From contig JANTQF010000365.1 of assembly GCA_032988165.1 (NCBI GenBank), positions 1 through 35,062 on the forward strand: 35,062 nucleotides of DNA, written 5' to 3'. Every line of letters begins with the position of its first letter. The stretch's first letter is position 1. The DNA comes from Emmonsiellopsis sp. PD_33. Lineage: Eukaryota > Ascomycota > Eurotiomycetes > Onygenales > Ajellomycetaceae. The notes beneath the pieces were generated by a model. That model did not search any database. It was given only the letters and a program-made list of their open reading frames with translations, and was not told the DNA's origin. Made by a program: the position numbers and the translations under genes. Of this stretch, positions 9,310 to 20,943 are shown one piece after another.

Positions 9310-12300
9310 TCAACGTCCCCGTCTAGGCCTCTTATTCTCCCCCTCAATCCTAACCGGCGCTGTAGGGTCATGTCCCTCATCTGCACCGCCCGTGGGCCGT
9401 CCACGCTTTCGGGGCCATGTGCCTCCTCCATTGCCAGCTCCACCTCCAGATCCACCCCGTCCACTACCTCCATCTCTCCGTTCACGATCCCTTTCCCGTT
9501 CCCGATCGCGATCCCTATCACGCTCCCGATCTCGATTCCGCTCATCACCACGCCCACCACTGCCCCATCTCCGATCATCCGGTCCACCAGGTGGCGGTGG
9601 TGGTGGGGGAGGGGGAGGTGGAGGAGGAGGTGCCACGCCACGGCCCTGATTTTGGTTCTGGGCGTCACTACCAAAACTGCTTGAGGGTGCGTTATCCCGG
9701 TCTCGTCGATCTCTTCGTCGGCCAGAAGATACGGGCTCTTTATTCACGCTGGAGCTTTGAGTTGGGGTTTGCGCGGATGCGGTGGAGCCGGTGGCTCGGC
9801 GAGATGAGGATTCTCGAGACCCCCGACCGAGATCGGCAGGGCGGTCACGGCCACGTTCACGTTCACGCTCACGGTCGCGGTCACGATCCCGCTCTCGCTC
9901 CCGTTCGCGATCGCTATCACGATGGCGTTCTCTGTGTTCATCGCGCTTCGTGCTGCCGCCTCTGCTACCATCCTCATCCGCACGGCGACTACCGTCGCGC
10001 TCGCGTTCACGTTCCCTCTCTCGATCACCACGGTCCCTTTCACGATCTCGTTCGCGATCGGGAGTGCGGGTCCCGCTCGAGTGACGGGGTGATCGGCGGG
10101 ATTCTGCCGCGGCCTCCTCCATAATTTCGCTTCGTCGACCAGCACGGCCGGGGCCACGGGGTTCTTCTTGGGAAGCTGGCGGCTGGGGGGCGCTGTCACT
10201 GCGAGGGAATAGATCTGGCCGCTCCGATGCCGAGCTTGTGGGCCCGCCTACAGGGGTTTGGGGTCGCGTAGATTGAGGTGAGGGGCCATTACCTCCAGAG
10301 CGATTTGCGCCTCTGCCGCGTATTGATGTACCCATACCAGGCTTATCACCCCCAGATTGCTGGAGCATGTTGTTCAGGCCGACGAACCGCTTATCTCCAC
10401 GGCCTCTCTCGCCAGAAAATGAAGATCCCGGAGGACCTCTCGTAGTCGGAGAAGGTCCTGAGGGTGGGTGTCCTGCACTTCTTGGGCCGGATGGTGGCAA
10501 GGCCGTTGGCGCGGGCGGGGGCTGTTGGGGTTGAGGCGGATCGGGACCCGTCCCAATCTTGGGTAGTTGAATTGCCTTTAGGCGGTCAGGGTGGATACCA
10601 GCAGTATCAATTCGCTCTATAGCGGGAGTGGAAGCTGACGGCGCCGAGGTCGGAGGGTGTTGATCTGGAGGAGGTTGGTTTCTCACAGACGCCCGGTTAG
10701 ATGGTCCTGTGGGTGGTTGGCGTTCCGGCGGTTGAGATTGGGAGCTATGCTGGGGCGGAATTGGTAGAGGTTGAGAAATAGGTGCGTTCCTACCCCGTTG
10801 CGATCCTGTCCTCCTTGGACCGGATGGGATATCTTGCGGTCGATCAAATTGTTCTTGTGTACGCGGAGGGAATCGTGAGTCCTGATTCAGCCTTCCATAC
10901 GAAGAATCCGTAGTGGGAGGATAGCTTGTGCGCGAGTCCTGTCCATGGCGATCGCCTGCTGGGCCTCTATCACTCCTTGGCCCCGTGGGGAGATCGTCTG
11001 GGCGAGAAGAGGGCTGAGAGGCGAAGCTGGGTGGCTTTCGGTCGTCGCGCTCATCCCGCCTCTCGGGCTTAGTTGGGGGACGAGAATCATCAGTCTTTGG
11101 AGGAGTAGGGGCTCGCGAGCCTCGGTTTCTTCTATCATCCCTGTCTAGCCTTGCTGGTTGGTCTCGCTGGGGAGGACCAGGTTCCGGGTGAGAAGGTCGC
11201 GATGGATGATCACGTTCATGAGGCGCAGAAATATTCGCAAGGCGAGATTGATGTACATCCTCCTCTCTGAATGACCGTTCAGATTCCTGTCGGGCTTGGA
11301 AGGCTTCTGCCTGGGACATTCTTCCTCTGCCCGTTCGATCAGGCCATTCTGGCTCCCTGGGAGGTGGGCGCGAATCCCTAAAGTTTGGACGTCCAAAATG
11401 GTCGTCAGGAGGGCGGGCAGGGAAGTCCCGGTCCATGCGGGCACTATCGGGCCTACCATCATGCCTATCTCTGTCCCCAAGTCGATCTCCTGGCCGAGGA
11501 TGCCCGCGTGAATCGATTGGAAGAGGATGATCAAACGGTCTCTCGCGATCCAACCCACCGAACCGTCCAGCACGAGTGTGATCCACATGCCTATTATCTC
11601 GAGTATCCCTCCGATCATCGGGCATTTCTGGTGGTCTCATGGGCATACGCCCATCGGAGTGCCTAAAGGAGCGAGGAGGCTCTGGTCTATTTGGTAGGTT
11701 AGGCTGTGGGCGAACGGGGGAGTTAGTCTGAGCCGGGTATCGATCCACATCCGGCCGCTTTGGGATGTTTGGCGGATGAGGAGTTTCCGATTGAGTCCTG
11801 TTAATTACCCTGGATGAAGCGGGAGACGCTGACCTAGCTGTAGGGGCGGATGTCTGTGTCTCTGCTTGGGGCGCTGGGGAGGCAGCAACGGGTTTCGAGG
11901 GGGTTGCTGATCGTTCGGTAAGTTTTGCTGGCGCAAGGGCCGGAGAGACAGCCGGCTTTTCTTTCTGCTCAGCTTCGTCGGCTTTGTTTGTAGCGGTAGA
12001 GACACCCTCGGGCGCATTTTCAGCTTCCACATCCTTCTTCGCAACCTCGGTCTTCGTTGCGCCCGCATCAATCATCTTTGCATCTTCAATCTCGCCATCC
12101 TCAACTTCCTTCCCGCGCAGCCTTGCACCATTTACCCTAGGTAGGAATGATCAGAAAAATTGCCCACTTCGTCGCTTTGGGAGGGGGGAGGAAAAAAGAT
12201 CTATTTGGATTTATTGTATGGTATCGACTCACTTGGCGGACGTCCCCGACGGCTTGAACTCAGAGGCTGCTGCATTTAGCGATTTCGGCGTCGTCGACTG

Positions 12301-15300
12301 AGAGGGTTGTGGCGTGCGTGCTTTCCCGGAGGCAGCCGCCTTGTCACCCGGTAACGATTCGTTCTTTGGCGGATTAGCTCCACCGTTCTCCTCTTCCTTC
12401 TTCGCATTATGGGTTGGTAGACTCACAATATTGAACTCTTGTGGAAGGAACCACTTCTTCTCTCTTCTATTCAGGTCGCCGATGAGTGAGGCGGCGGGGA
12501 TCTTCACGTCGTCACGGGGGTCGGTTGTCTTAAGGTTGTTGACGCAGATGAGCATGTCTCGACCAATCCAGTTAACAGCCGGGAAGTGTTCGACGACAGC
12601 TTTCAGTACACTAATGGCATTGCGGATATGCATATACTCGCCACCCGATAGACATGTCTTCAAGCAGGAGCCAAAGACGCGGTGCCATTTGTAATAAATT
12701 CGGCGGAAATCTTCGTAATCCAACAAGGTTTTCGGCGTTCCTTCTAGGTCCACGGCCACAGCGAATCCCGGAAGGTCCCTTTTAACCCCATACGCTTCTT
12801 TCTCATAAACGGCCTTGTCGGCGTGCCATCGGCTCAGATCGCGTAGAACCTCGTTTAAGAAACGGCCAAAATTGTCGGCCTCCTTGGAAGTGCACTGGAA
12901 AATTATGGCGGCCAATCGCTGGTCTCGGAATAGTAGGTCGAGGAACCCCAAAGTCCGGAAATTTGGCGTTCCCGATGAATGTAGATATTTGAGTATCTTG
13001 AAACTGTAGAACGCATCAATAGGGGAGAGGAGCAAACGGGGCAATAAACACTGCTCCATAATGGCAATGTTTAGTGCTTCATGTTTCCCCCTCATTCCGA
13101 CGAACCATCCATCCTTCTCTTTTTGTAACCTGGCACGGCTCGCACTGTAAGCTTTAACATGGGCTTTATTTTCAGCTATGATGCGGTCGTGGAGATCATT
13201 AATCTGCTTCTTCTCCTTATCTTTCCTCTGCGTTCCTGCCATGCTCACATCTGAACGGTCCACAGAAATAGCATGGATCCTCTTCCTAAGGCGGTCAAGC
13301 TCATCCTCATAGGCACGTGGGGGAACATGAATATCGTAAAGCGAAAGCTGCCAGAATGTGACATAGAATGGCAGCCCAACAACTTCCCATGTACTCTGGG
13401 AAAGCGAGGATTTTACCTTTGCCATCAAATCTTCGAGTACAGGATGGCACGGTACAGTATCCACCGGTGTCTTGGATGGAGCTGTACTGTTAGGAGCGCT
13501 AGATTGGGCATCGCTCTGGGCCCCATTGGCATTGGCGTCCTCAGTGGACATAATCACATCTCCCGGCGCTTCCTCATTCTTGACGGTTTCGCTGTCATCT
13601 GTCATTTCCACATCGCCGTCCGGGGTTTTAGAGGTAGGCGTAAAGTCTGTTTTCTTCGCTGCTTCCTCTCGTGTCTTGGCATCGAGCTCGGCCATTCGGC
13701 GAGCAACGCTTGGTCGAGTAATCCAAAACGCAACTTCGGGTTGTATACCAAATTCGCCAATGAGCTTCGCCATATCCGGCACGAAAGAGTCGAATTCTTC
13801 AACCGTGAAATTGCTTCGAAGAAGGTCAATATATTGAGTCAACACACGATGGATTTCGTCGAAAACGTTTCCAAGCAGCTTGAGCTCGTCGACAGCTACG
13901 TCTTGCTTGAAGATACACGTCAGCCGCTCCTGTGCAATGGCGATGAGAAGCTGGCCAGCAAGTTTGGAGTCTGCGAGAGATCTCATAAGTCGTTTCGAGG
14001 TGATTTTCGATTCATGACGCTTATCGAGAAGTTGTAGCATAGTTTGCGATTGTAGGAGCTCGCCACCGGCCATGGCCTGGATCTGGGCGTCATTGAAATT
14101 CGTGTCTGTCACGATCCCAGCCATTGAGCTTATGAGCTGCTCGAGGATGACAAGGTCTGTAGAGTTGTTCAGTCGAAGTTGTTCGCCAACATATTGAAGT
14201 ACAGGGACAGGGTCCATGATGGTAGAATAGCGTTTGAATACTCTCCCAACAAATGACGCCAGAGCGTTCAGCCATCGACTGGTGAGTAGCCCTGAATCTT
14301 GAACCCTACTCCTCCCCTTCTGTCCAAGTGAGTTGATCAAAGACCACGTTAATATATCATAGCCTAAATAGGTGAAATATCTTGCACATTCCACCACAAC
14401 TTCGATGAGATTCTCGTAGGCTTCGATTTGCGAGATTGCGACACTTATAACAATTCCGGGATTGGCATATGCGATTTTAGCCAAGGTTCTCGCCATCGGT
14501 TTGATATTGGTTTTGCTCAAGCGCTTCAGTGCATCCTTGGTCTCAGCGCGAGCTTGATCAAACGCACATTTGATATCGGGCAACCGAGACGTTTGGCCGG
14601 AATACCACTCGGCATAGATAGAATATCTCACATCGCGAGGGAAGTGACTGAGTAGGGCAAAAACTTCATTGACAACACCTGGGTTTGCTTTCGTTAAGCT
14701 CAAGGCCGGAACCAAAAGTCGCTTGGAAAGATCTCGCCATCGTGACTGGTTAGATTCTGAGGGATCGCATCGGAGGCTCTCGTTGCCAATTCTGGCTAGT
14801 TTTGTTAAGAGTGCAGGATCCTGTCCGATTTTGACGCCGGAAAGATTCAAGAACGATCCGCAGAGGGCGAAGACATCGTCGACTGACTGGCAAACGGGGA
14901 TATTATCAGCCCAATCATCCCAGTAGAAGCGGTAGTCGGTTCCATCGTTGGTATCCTCCTTATCCAACAATGCCCATCGAAGAACACGGCGGGGCGGCGC
15001 GTCGCCTAAACGGATATTACCCTTCGAAACCCCGGCTTGATCTGTGCTTGTGATTCTCTTTTGTTCCTTAAGATCACTTCTCGAGGACAGTGGTCGAGAA
15101 GAACCCCAAAGTTTGCTCAGCGAGTGATGAATAATCCTGTGGATATACTCCGGGAGCTCCGGATATCCATCCAACAGCCATGGGAATCGACCGAGGATGT
15201 AAAGGGATTCCGGCAAGGCACCAATAGCGAGCAGACTTTTCAAAAGTAGGACTTTCTGATCAGCCGGTTCTGGTAATGCGTCTTTGTCTTCTACCTTTGG

Positions 15301-17112
15301 GGTTGCTTTGTCTGCATCCGGGTCTTTGGCAGGGGTGGCAGCGCGAGTATCGGCTTCACGGGGTCGGAGAGGTGGCATCGTATCGTCGCTTAAGGCACCT
15401 GCCATCATCAAGGCATTCATAGAACCAGCACCAGGTCTCGCAGCTTTCTCTCTTTGTTCCTTCTCTTTCATTTTCTCTTCCTTCAGTTCGTCCATGGATT
15501 CATCCGGGCGCCAGAGGTGGGGGTAGAGGTCACGCAGAGATATGAAGCCAACTTTAATAAGCAACGCGGCGAGGTATATCAGATTGTCGGGTAAAACGTC
15601 GGAAGGATCTCGAGAGGTGGAAGAGTAGAACCGTAGCTTGAATCCGAGAAGTTGCGCTGCGACTCTGTTGCCCTTTGGCGGGAGGGTTCCGGTTTGCTCG
15701 ATCCATTTCTGGGTCTCATCGTTCTCCTCCGGGGCATTATTGCTGAGTTCGGTTATAGATTTCAGTTGATCCGAGTCTAAAGATTGATTTCGTCCAATTT
15801 CAAAAAAAGCACGGATCCCGACGTCCCTGACCCTATCCCAGAAAACACGATCCCGTCGCTCGTTCACGCGCAGAGCTTCTTCTCGGTCCTCCTCCGTCGT
15901 CAGCCAACCAGCGGAACCAGGCAAGGCCCATTTAGGTAATCCAGATTCGGAAAGTCCGCCATGTCGTCGAAGAAAGGATTCTTCTTTCGGCCACCAAGAG
16001 CTGACACGGAGGAATTTGACAAAGAATCGGTACTGTTTCACTAGCACGGCAGCAAACACGTCTAGTGTAACGTCAAGGACCCTGCCAACGTCCATATCAA
16101 ACGCTCCGATCATGGCCTTCACCCTTTCGAACGTATCTTCCACAACCTCACCAGATGGGGGCTCGTTGTTGCTGGTTGTAAATAATTCCGTCAACAGTTT
16201 CGAGTATCCTTCTGACTCCTCTCGTAGTAGGTTGTAGTTGGATTGTCGGTAAAGGAGGTTTGTTTGTTTTCGAATACCCATACGGGCAAAAGTATCACGT
16301 ATTAGACCAAGAGACTGTAAGAGCGGAGTTTCGAGTAATAGGCGCATTAGGGGAGAAGGAATGCCGGTCGAGAACACGAAGGTGCGGAGACTGGGGTGGG
16401 AGGTATTGGAATCTGTTATGATGGACAGGGTATCGAGAAAAAGAGATCGCGCGTCGAAGGCTGGAGTAGGCTTGGAGTCATCCATATCAACGGCTTCATC
16501 GGACAGGACTTCTTCGCCGATGATTTGCTTCACCGATGTTCCGCCATCAACTGCGGATATTCGTCCATCGAAAACAGACTGAATGATCTCCTGGAAAACG
16601 GACGCCAGAATTAAAGAATCTTCCGCTTTCCGCGCATTTATTCCTGTCTCAATGACGCTTTTCTTCCCCGTCGACGTCCAGCTCTCAATACACTGTTGCG
16701 TAAGATAATCGTAGGTATGCGACGGCGTTTGAGATTTTGAAGAAGCATTCATCACGGGTGTCGCCGACGCCCTATTTGACTGAGCGGGTTCTGAATCCCT
16801 AGGCGAAGCCATGATAGATTTTGACGGGGGCGAGCTCTCTTTCTGCGGCGCGTTGTGACTCTCGCTCCCTCTCCGCCCAGGGGTCCCATTTCGATTTCCA
16901 CCTCGACTTACTCTCCTACCCCCGCGCCCACGGTTACTATTATTATCCGGTGAATCGCGACCTTGACCACCGTGAAACTGATTTTGCTGCTGCTGCTGGG
17001 CAAGATTGAGATTCCCCGGTCGATGGGGGGAGGGACGAGTGCCGTCGTTGGCCGAATCACCGGAATATGATCTGTCGCCGCGTTTACGCTTTCCACCAGC
17101 GGGAGGGGCCAT
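9310..17112 (-). CDS. THO2: THO complex subunit 2
   Basis: THO2 is the large scaffold of THO, the core of TREX, which couples transcription elongation to mRNA packaging and export and prevents R-loops. Two exons, 17112-12233 and 12136-9310, are joined by a 96-bp intron (GTGAGT...TAG) and give 2568 residues. Residues 1-130 are disordered with RG repeats and a Q tract. The conserved body starts near TYDYL (about 135). The central Thoc2 block contains NPGIVISVAISQIEAYENL and YDILTWSLIN; the C-terminal Tho2 block runs from HPVLEDL through FYVTFWQLSLYDI to FQCTSKEADNFGRFLNEVL. After about residue 1600 comes a tail of roughly 970 disordered residues: R/D/P-rich, then alternating RE/RD repeats, 14 consecutive prolines (coded near 9590-9632) and a basic end (KRPRRGR). 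The exon junction restores GTSAK-VNGARLRGKEVEDGE, supporting the intron. The start is the first ATG of an open frame with no upstream extension needed. Confidence 0.97.
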
Positions 17113-17852
17113 GGTGGACGGTTTGACGCGCGTTGACGTCGCTCACGCTCTGGCGGGAGTTTGCTAGTCTCCAGGAGCGATTCATGCGGGCTTTTTTTTA
17201 GACGTAGCACTGCGAGCGAGCGAAGGGTGATTAATGGCGTGTTATGCAAGAGTGGGAGGGAAGGCGGAAAGGGAAAAGGAGTTTACCAGTAGTAGATTAT
17301 CCATATGAAACAGAGACATGCAGCCCCTTTCAAGGTGAATCTGGGTCTGGTCTGTTGCTTTGCTTGGTGAATGGATCTTTGCTCGATCGTGGCCGTGATG
17401 GACGGTTCTGAATTTGGTTTAGCCACCTTGAAAACACACGCGCTTAACGCGCGCGCTAAATATCCTCCGATAAGCGAGCGCCAATATCACCGATTAGTAA
17501 ACAATTTGGCCTCAACATAACCTGAAACTGAGGCTTTGCTGGGATACTTTTCTTGAATTCCTACGCCCCGGCTACATGTGATTATTTTTTATTTTTCTTT
17601 GCTGCTCTAGGGGTCGTCCGCCAAAGCATTGATTCCAAAATTTACAATATACCGATGCCCCCTCGTCCCTTAATTCAGAGCATCCGTTTGCCCTAAACTC
17701 GAGGCATTGCTTGGAAATGAAAACCCAGAAAACTTATCAGAGCGGCTCTATATTTCTCATTACTTCATGTGCTTGTTAAGGTAGTTATGCTAGTAATCAT
17801 CTAACTCCCCACATTCGCCATCCACGGCATGTATCAGATATTATAAATCACC
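17113..17852. promoter_or_regulatory. THO2 promoter and 3' end of the SDR gene
   Basis: Both neighbours are read leftwards, so this 740 bp holds the 3' UTR of the SDR gene (right) and the THO2 promoter (left). Close to the THO2 start there is TTGACGCGCGTTGACGTCG (about 17122-17140), with a palindromic ACGCGCGT and a CRE-like half. Further out are a near-palindrome rich in CG steps (17444-17459) and a forkhead-type GTAAACAA (17497-17504). These are sequence matches only. Confidence 0.4.
17444..17459. promoter_or_regulatory. CG-rich near-palindrome in the THO2 promoter
   Basis: TTAACGCGCGCGCTAA pairs with its own reverse complement at 7 of 8 positions. Its right half, GCGCTAAAT, is the same as the left half of the perfect palindrome between VPS17 and MEF2 (28959-28973). 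Confidence 0.35.
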
Positions 17853-19025
17853 TCAATTAAGACCTTGAGCCTTTGCCTCAAGGTCCACGATGCTAGGGAG
17901 CAGTTCTTGAGCAGATGGCCGATGTGGATTCCAACCAAGAAGTTTCTTTCCTCGAATAGCATGAGCTCTGGAATTCGTCCCCCATGAAAACGGCCCGAAG
18001 GCAAACAAGTCTCTGGTCTGCTTGCTATCCAGGATTTCCACCTCGGGCGATGAGATGTAGCCCTTCTCAAAAGCAATTTTAGCAACCGCCTTCTCGATGT
18101 CGCCCCAAACGAACGCCCCAGTTTCCGCAAAATAATATCCTTCACTGCCCCAAGATGCCTTCCCACCACCTGCCACTGCAGCCTCACCAAGGAGCAGGAA
18201 CAGATCGCTGAGGTCATGGACATGGACCTGGTGCCAGACATTCTCCCCCTTTCCGACCTGCAGCCCCTTTTTTCGTTGAAGCACGTACTTGGCGAGATTG
18301 TATATCTGAGCACTTCGAGTGTTTCCTGGGCCGCGGCCTGGCCCATAGATTGTTGGCGGGCAAACGATTGCCGTCTTGGCCCTGTCTGCCTTTTCCCCTA
18401 CACCCAGCACGATCTTGTCGACATCTCGGTGGAACGCTTCGTCGGGAAGAGACGTTACGTCGCCAATCCCGTCCCAATCGTTGTATTCCTTTGGCCGCAG
18501 ATCTCCATAAGTGTTGTTACCCAGGTCTTCGAAGGTGAGGATACCGGTTCCAGAGGTGTGGATCCACCAGCCGGGACGGTCAGGCGTGTGGGCAGCTATG
18601 CCTTTGGCAATTGCTACAGCAGAAGCAACGTGGTCGCAGTCCGCCCAATCTGATCAAGCAGCGTGCGTCATGTTAGCCAGTTACTCGGGCGGGAAATAAG
18701 TTTGAAATTGCGAATTATAATATGTTGGTGTCAGTTCATACGGTACACAATATCTGCCTTCTTCGCCTCCTCTTCGAGCAAAGCAGCGGAGTCGAGGTCT
18801 CCATATACAAGCTTAGTGTTTGGGTATTTGCTGGAGACCAAAGCCCCTTTCTCTTGGTTGCGAACGAGCGCGGTAAACTCCCATTCTGGATGGGCCTCGT
18901 TGACGCGGAAAAAGGCGTCTCCTCCAATATATCCTGTAGCTCCGGTCCTAGGAGTCTATTAGCAGATCTCTTGACAGCGTGGGTAAAAAGCCTGGTACTC
19001 ACACAAATACTTTGGTTGGAGCCAT
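17853..19025 (-). CDS. Atypical extended SDR / NAD-dependent epimerase-like protein
   Basis: Three exons, 19025-19003, 18947-18742 and 18649-17853 (introns 55 and 92 bp), give 341 residues. The first exon encodes only eight residues and is joined so that the dinucleotide-binding loop VFVTGATGYIGGD forms across the junction (Gly10, Gly13, Gly16). Other conserved pieces are VYGDL, the acidic site after strand 3, VYHWADCDH, HTSGTG and CPPTIYGPGRG, the fold marker of extended SDRs. The usual catalytic YxxxK is not evident: at the expected place the sequence reads HRDVDK, with Lys kept but Arg where Tyr should be. NAD(P) binding is likely; the substrate is unknown. The gene is divergent from another Rossmann-fold enzyme 1.9 kb away. 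NmrA-like regulator is an alternative role. Confidence 0.88.
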
Positions 19026-20943
19026 GTTATGGGGTAGGGGAGTCGGGTTATCAAGTAAACAAGGAGAGAAATGGTAGCGGAGTAAACCAAGGCAGTTGAT
19101 GGAGCCTTTCAAACAGCAGTACGGTACGCAGCGTGCAGTGTTGCGATGGTTGCTTGGGACAATGTCGACCCCGCCGCGGTGTCTTTTATATCTATTCTCC
19201 CGCGGTGTTCGGCTTTCCAACGGCGTCTTGGGAAGTGGGCACGGACATCCGTAGATGGTGGGGTAACTAATGACCCCATTCTTGGACCCGCGATGATGTA
19301 ACCGGCTCGGCCGCGGGAACTTTCCCCCGATGGCGTCCCGTTCTCAACGACATCCCATCCATCTCCGTGTGCATCATATCCATGAGAGGAACACCCAGCA
19401 CAGTCTCCAAGGATGTGGTTATCGGATTGTTGCGGCTCTTCGAATCCCTGCCCTGACCTCGCATTCTACATATTTTTCCCAGGATGGCAACAGTGTAGTA
19501 CCTATGGCAATCTGACACCTCTCCAGCTACACCTCTGAATATACTGCGGAAACTACGGGTAACTAGTTATTATTATTAATACAGCGTCGATGTGGCCCGT
19601 TTTAATCGATGGAGCCCTCGTTCCCCGTACTTAGGGAACCTTGTTCTTTTACTTCTATTAATAATAGGGCGACCAAGCTATTTTGCCTCACAGCATGCTC
19701 ATCACATGGACGAAACCCCCACCGTCGGATCCTCTATGGCATAATTGGAGTCATTGATGTGATGTCTCTCATATGTGACGTTTTTAGGGTTATGACGACT
19801 AGTTATATTGGATTCTTTTGCGGAGAATCCTCTTGAGTTCATAAGGTTGCTGATCAATTTTCTTCCATGGCACTCCATTGACAAATATGACAGTATATAG
19901 AACATCTTTTGTCTTGATTAGATCCAGCGGTCTACCTCGCATCAACACTTACACGAAGATAAATACGCATCAGAGTATAATGCGCCGCCAGCCGGCAGTG
20001 GGCGACCCCCTTCAACACGTTACTTGATGATGTGACGAGTGAACTTTGAGACTGCTACTTATCTCCATTTTTCGTCCTATGAACTATTGAAGCAGTATAT
20101 ATGCACACCAATGCCAAATCTCCGGGAACTTTGAAAACACATGGCTTGTTTAGGGAGCATGATGTGATTATAGAATGGAGGCTCAAACTAGGGGGGAAAT
20201 CGCAAGCTTGTTCCTGCATTATACTATGAGTAATCCCCTGCTGGAATTGCACAGTCGAGGGCATCATCTCTAACGGGTACAATCAGTTTTTATCCCAAGG
20301 AGTGGCCTTTTCTTTATGTGAATGCAAGATTTCAAGAATTGACTCTGGTATAGCCCTGGGTGACATTTTACCGCCGATTGATAATGGTTTCAATACGCGG
20401 TTTCTTTATGACCGGGCACGTCAGTCAAGGTCAAACGCGAAGGAAGCGTCATAGAACGGCATTGGACCGCCGTGAGCCAGTTAGAAAGAGCGGGAAATAA
20501 CGAAAGGCGGAAGGGATTCGGAAATAAGCCCTGGAAATCATATGCCGTCTAGTCCATGAACATATCAAAACATCCCACTAATATCCAGGTCAGCGATACG
20601 CAATCTGACTGCCCTTGCTATGTAAAAGCCTGCATAGTCATGAGGACATCGTTCCGTTCAGCCGCATTGCATATTCCGCTCCACAGATAAATTGCGCAAC
20701 ATCCCCCAAGCATTTTGTTCCCGACTCTGTGACTCGTGATGTGGGACGGTGGACTATGCGCAGATCGATACATCCACATTTGTGGATAATGCTCCGCAGA
20801 AGATATTTTCGGAGTGAGCATATATCAATCTATCATTATACAATTGAATAGGCAGGAAGAAGGAAAGTTACTTTCTCAATCGAACACCATCTACCAAATC
20901 ACAGCAACCAGACTATTGTACTGTGGTTTCCAAGTTCAACAGC
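19026..20943. promoter_or_regulatory. Divergent intergenic region between two Rossmann-fold enzyme genes
   Basis: This 1.9 kb region must contain promoters for both flanking genes. It is AT-rich in its middle (for example the ATT/TAT stretch near 19565-19580) and CT-mixed near the ends. TATATC-like sequence near 20820 lies about 120 bp upstream of the right-hand gene. Short frames on both strands show no domain. No repeat or RNA gene was recognised. Confidence 0.5.

Noticed and set aside
9782..10084. Plus-strand frame encoding a long SR-dipeptide repeat, like a splicing-factor RS domain
   Set aside because: It is the reverse complement of the RE/RD repeat of THO2. Arg-acid codons read backwards give Arg-Ser automatically, so it is a shadow.
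19435..19455. TTCGAATCC resembling a tRNA T-loop
   Set aside because: No matching A box, anticodon arm or acceptor stem could be folded around it.
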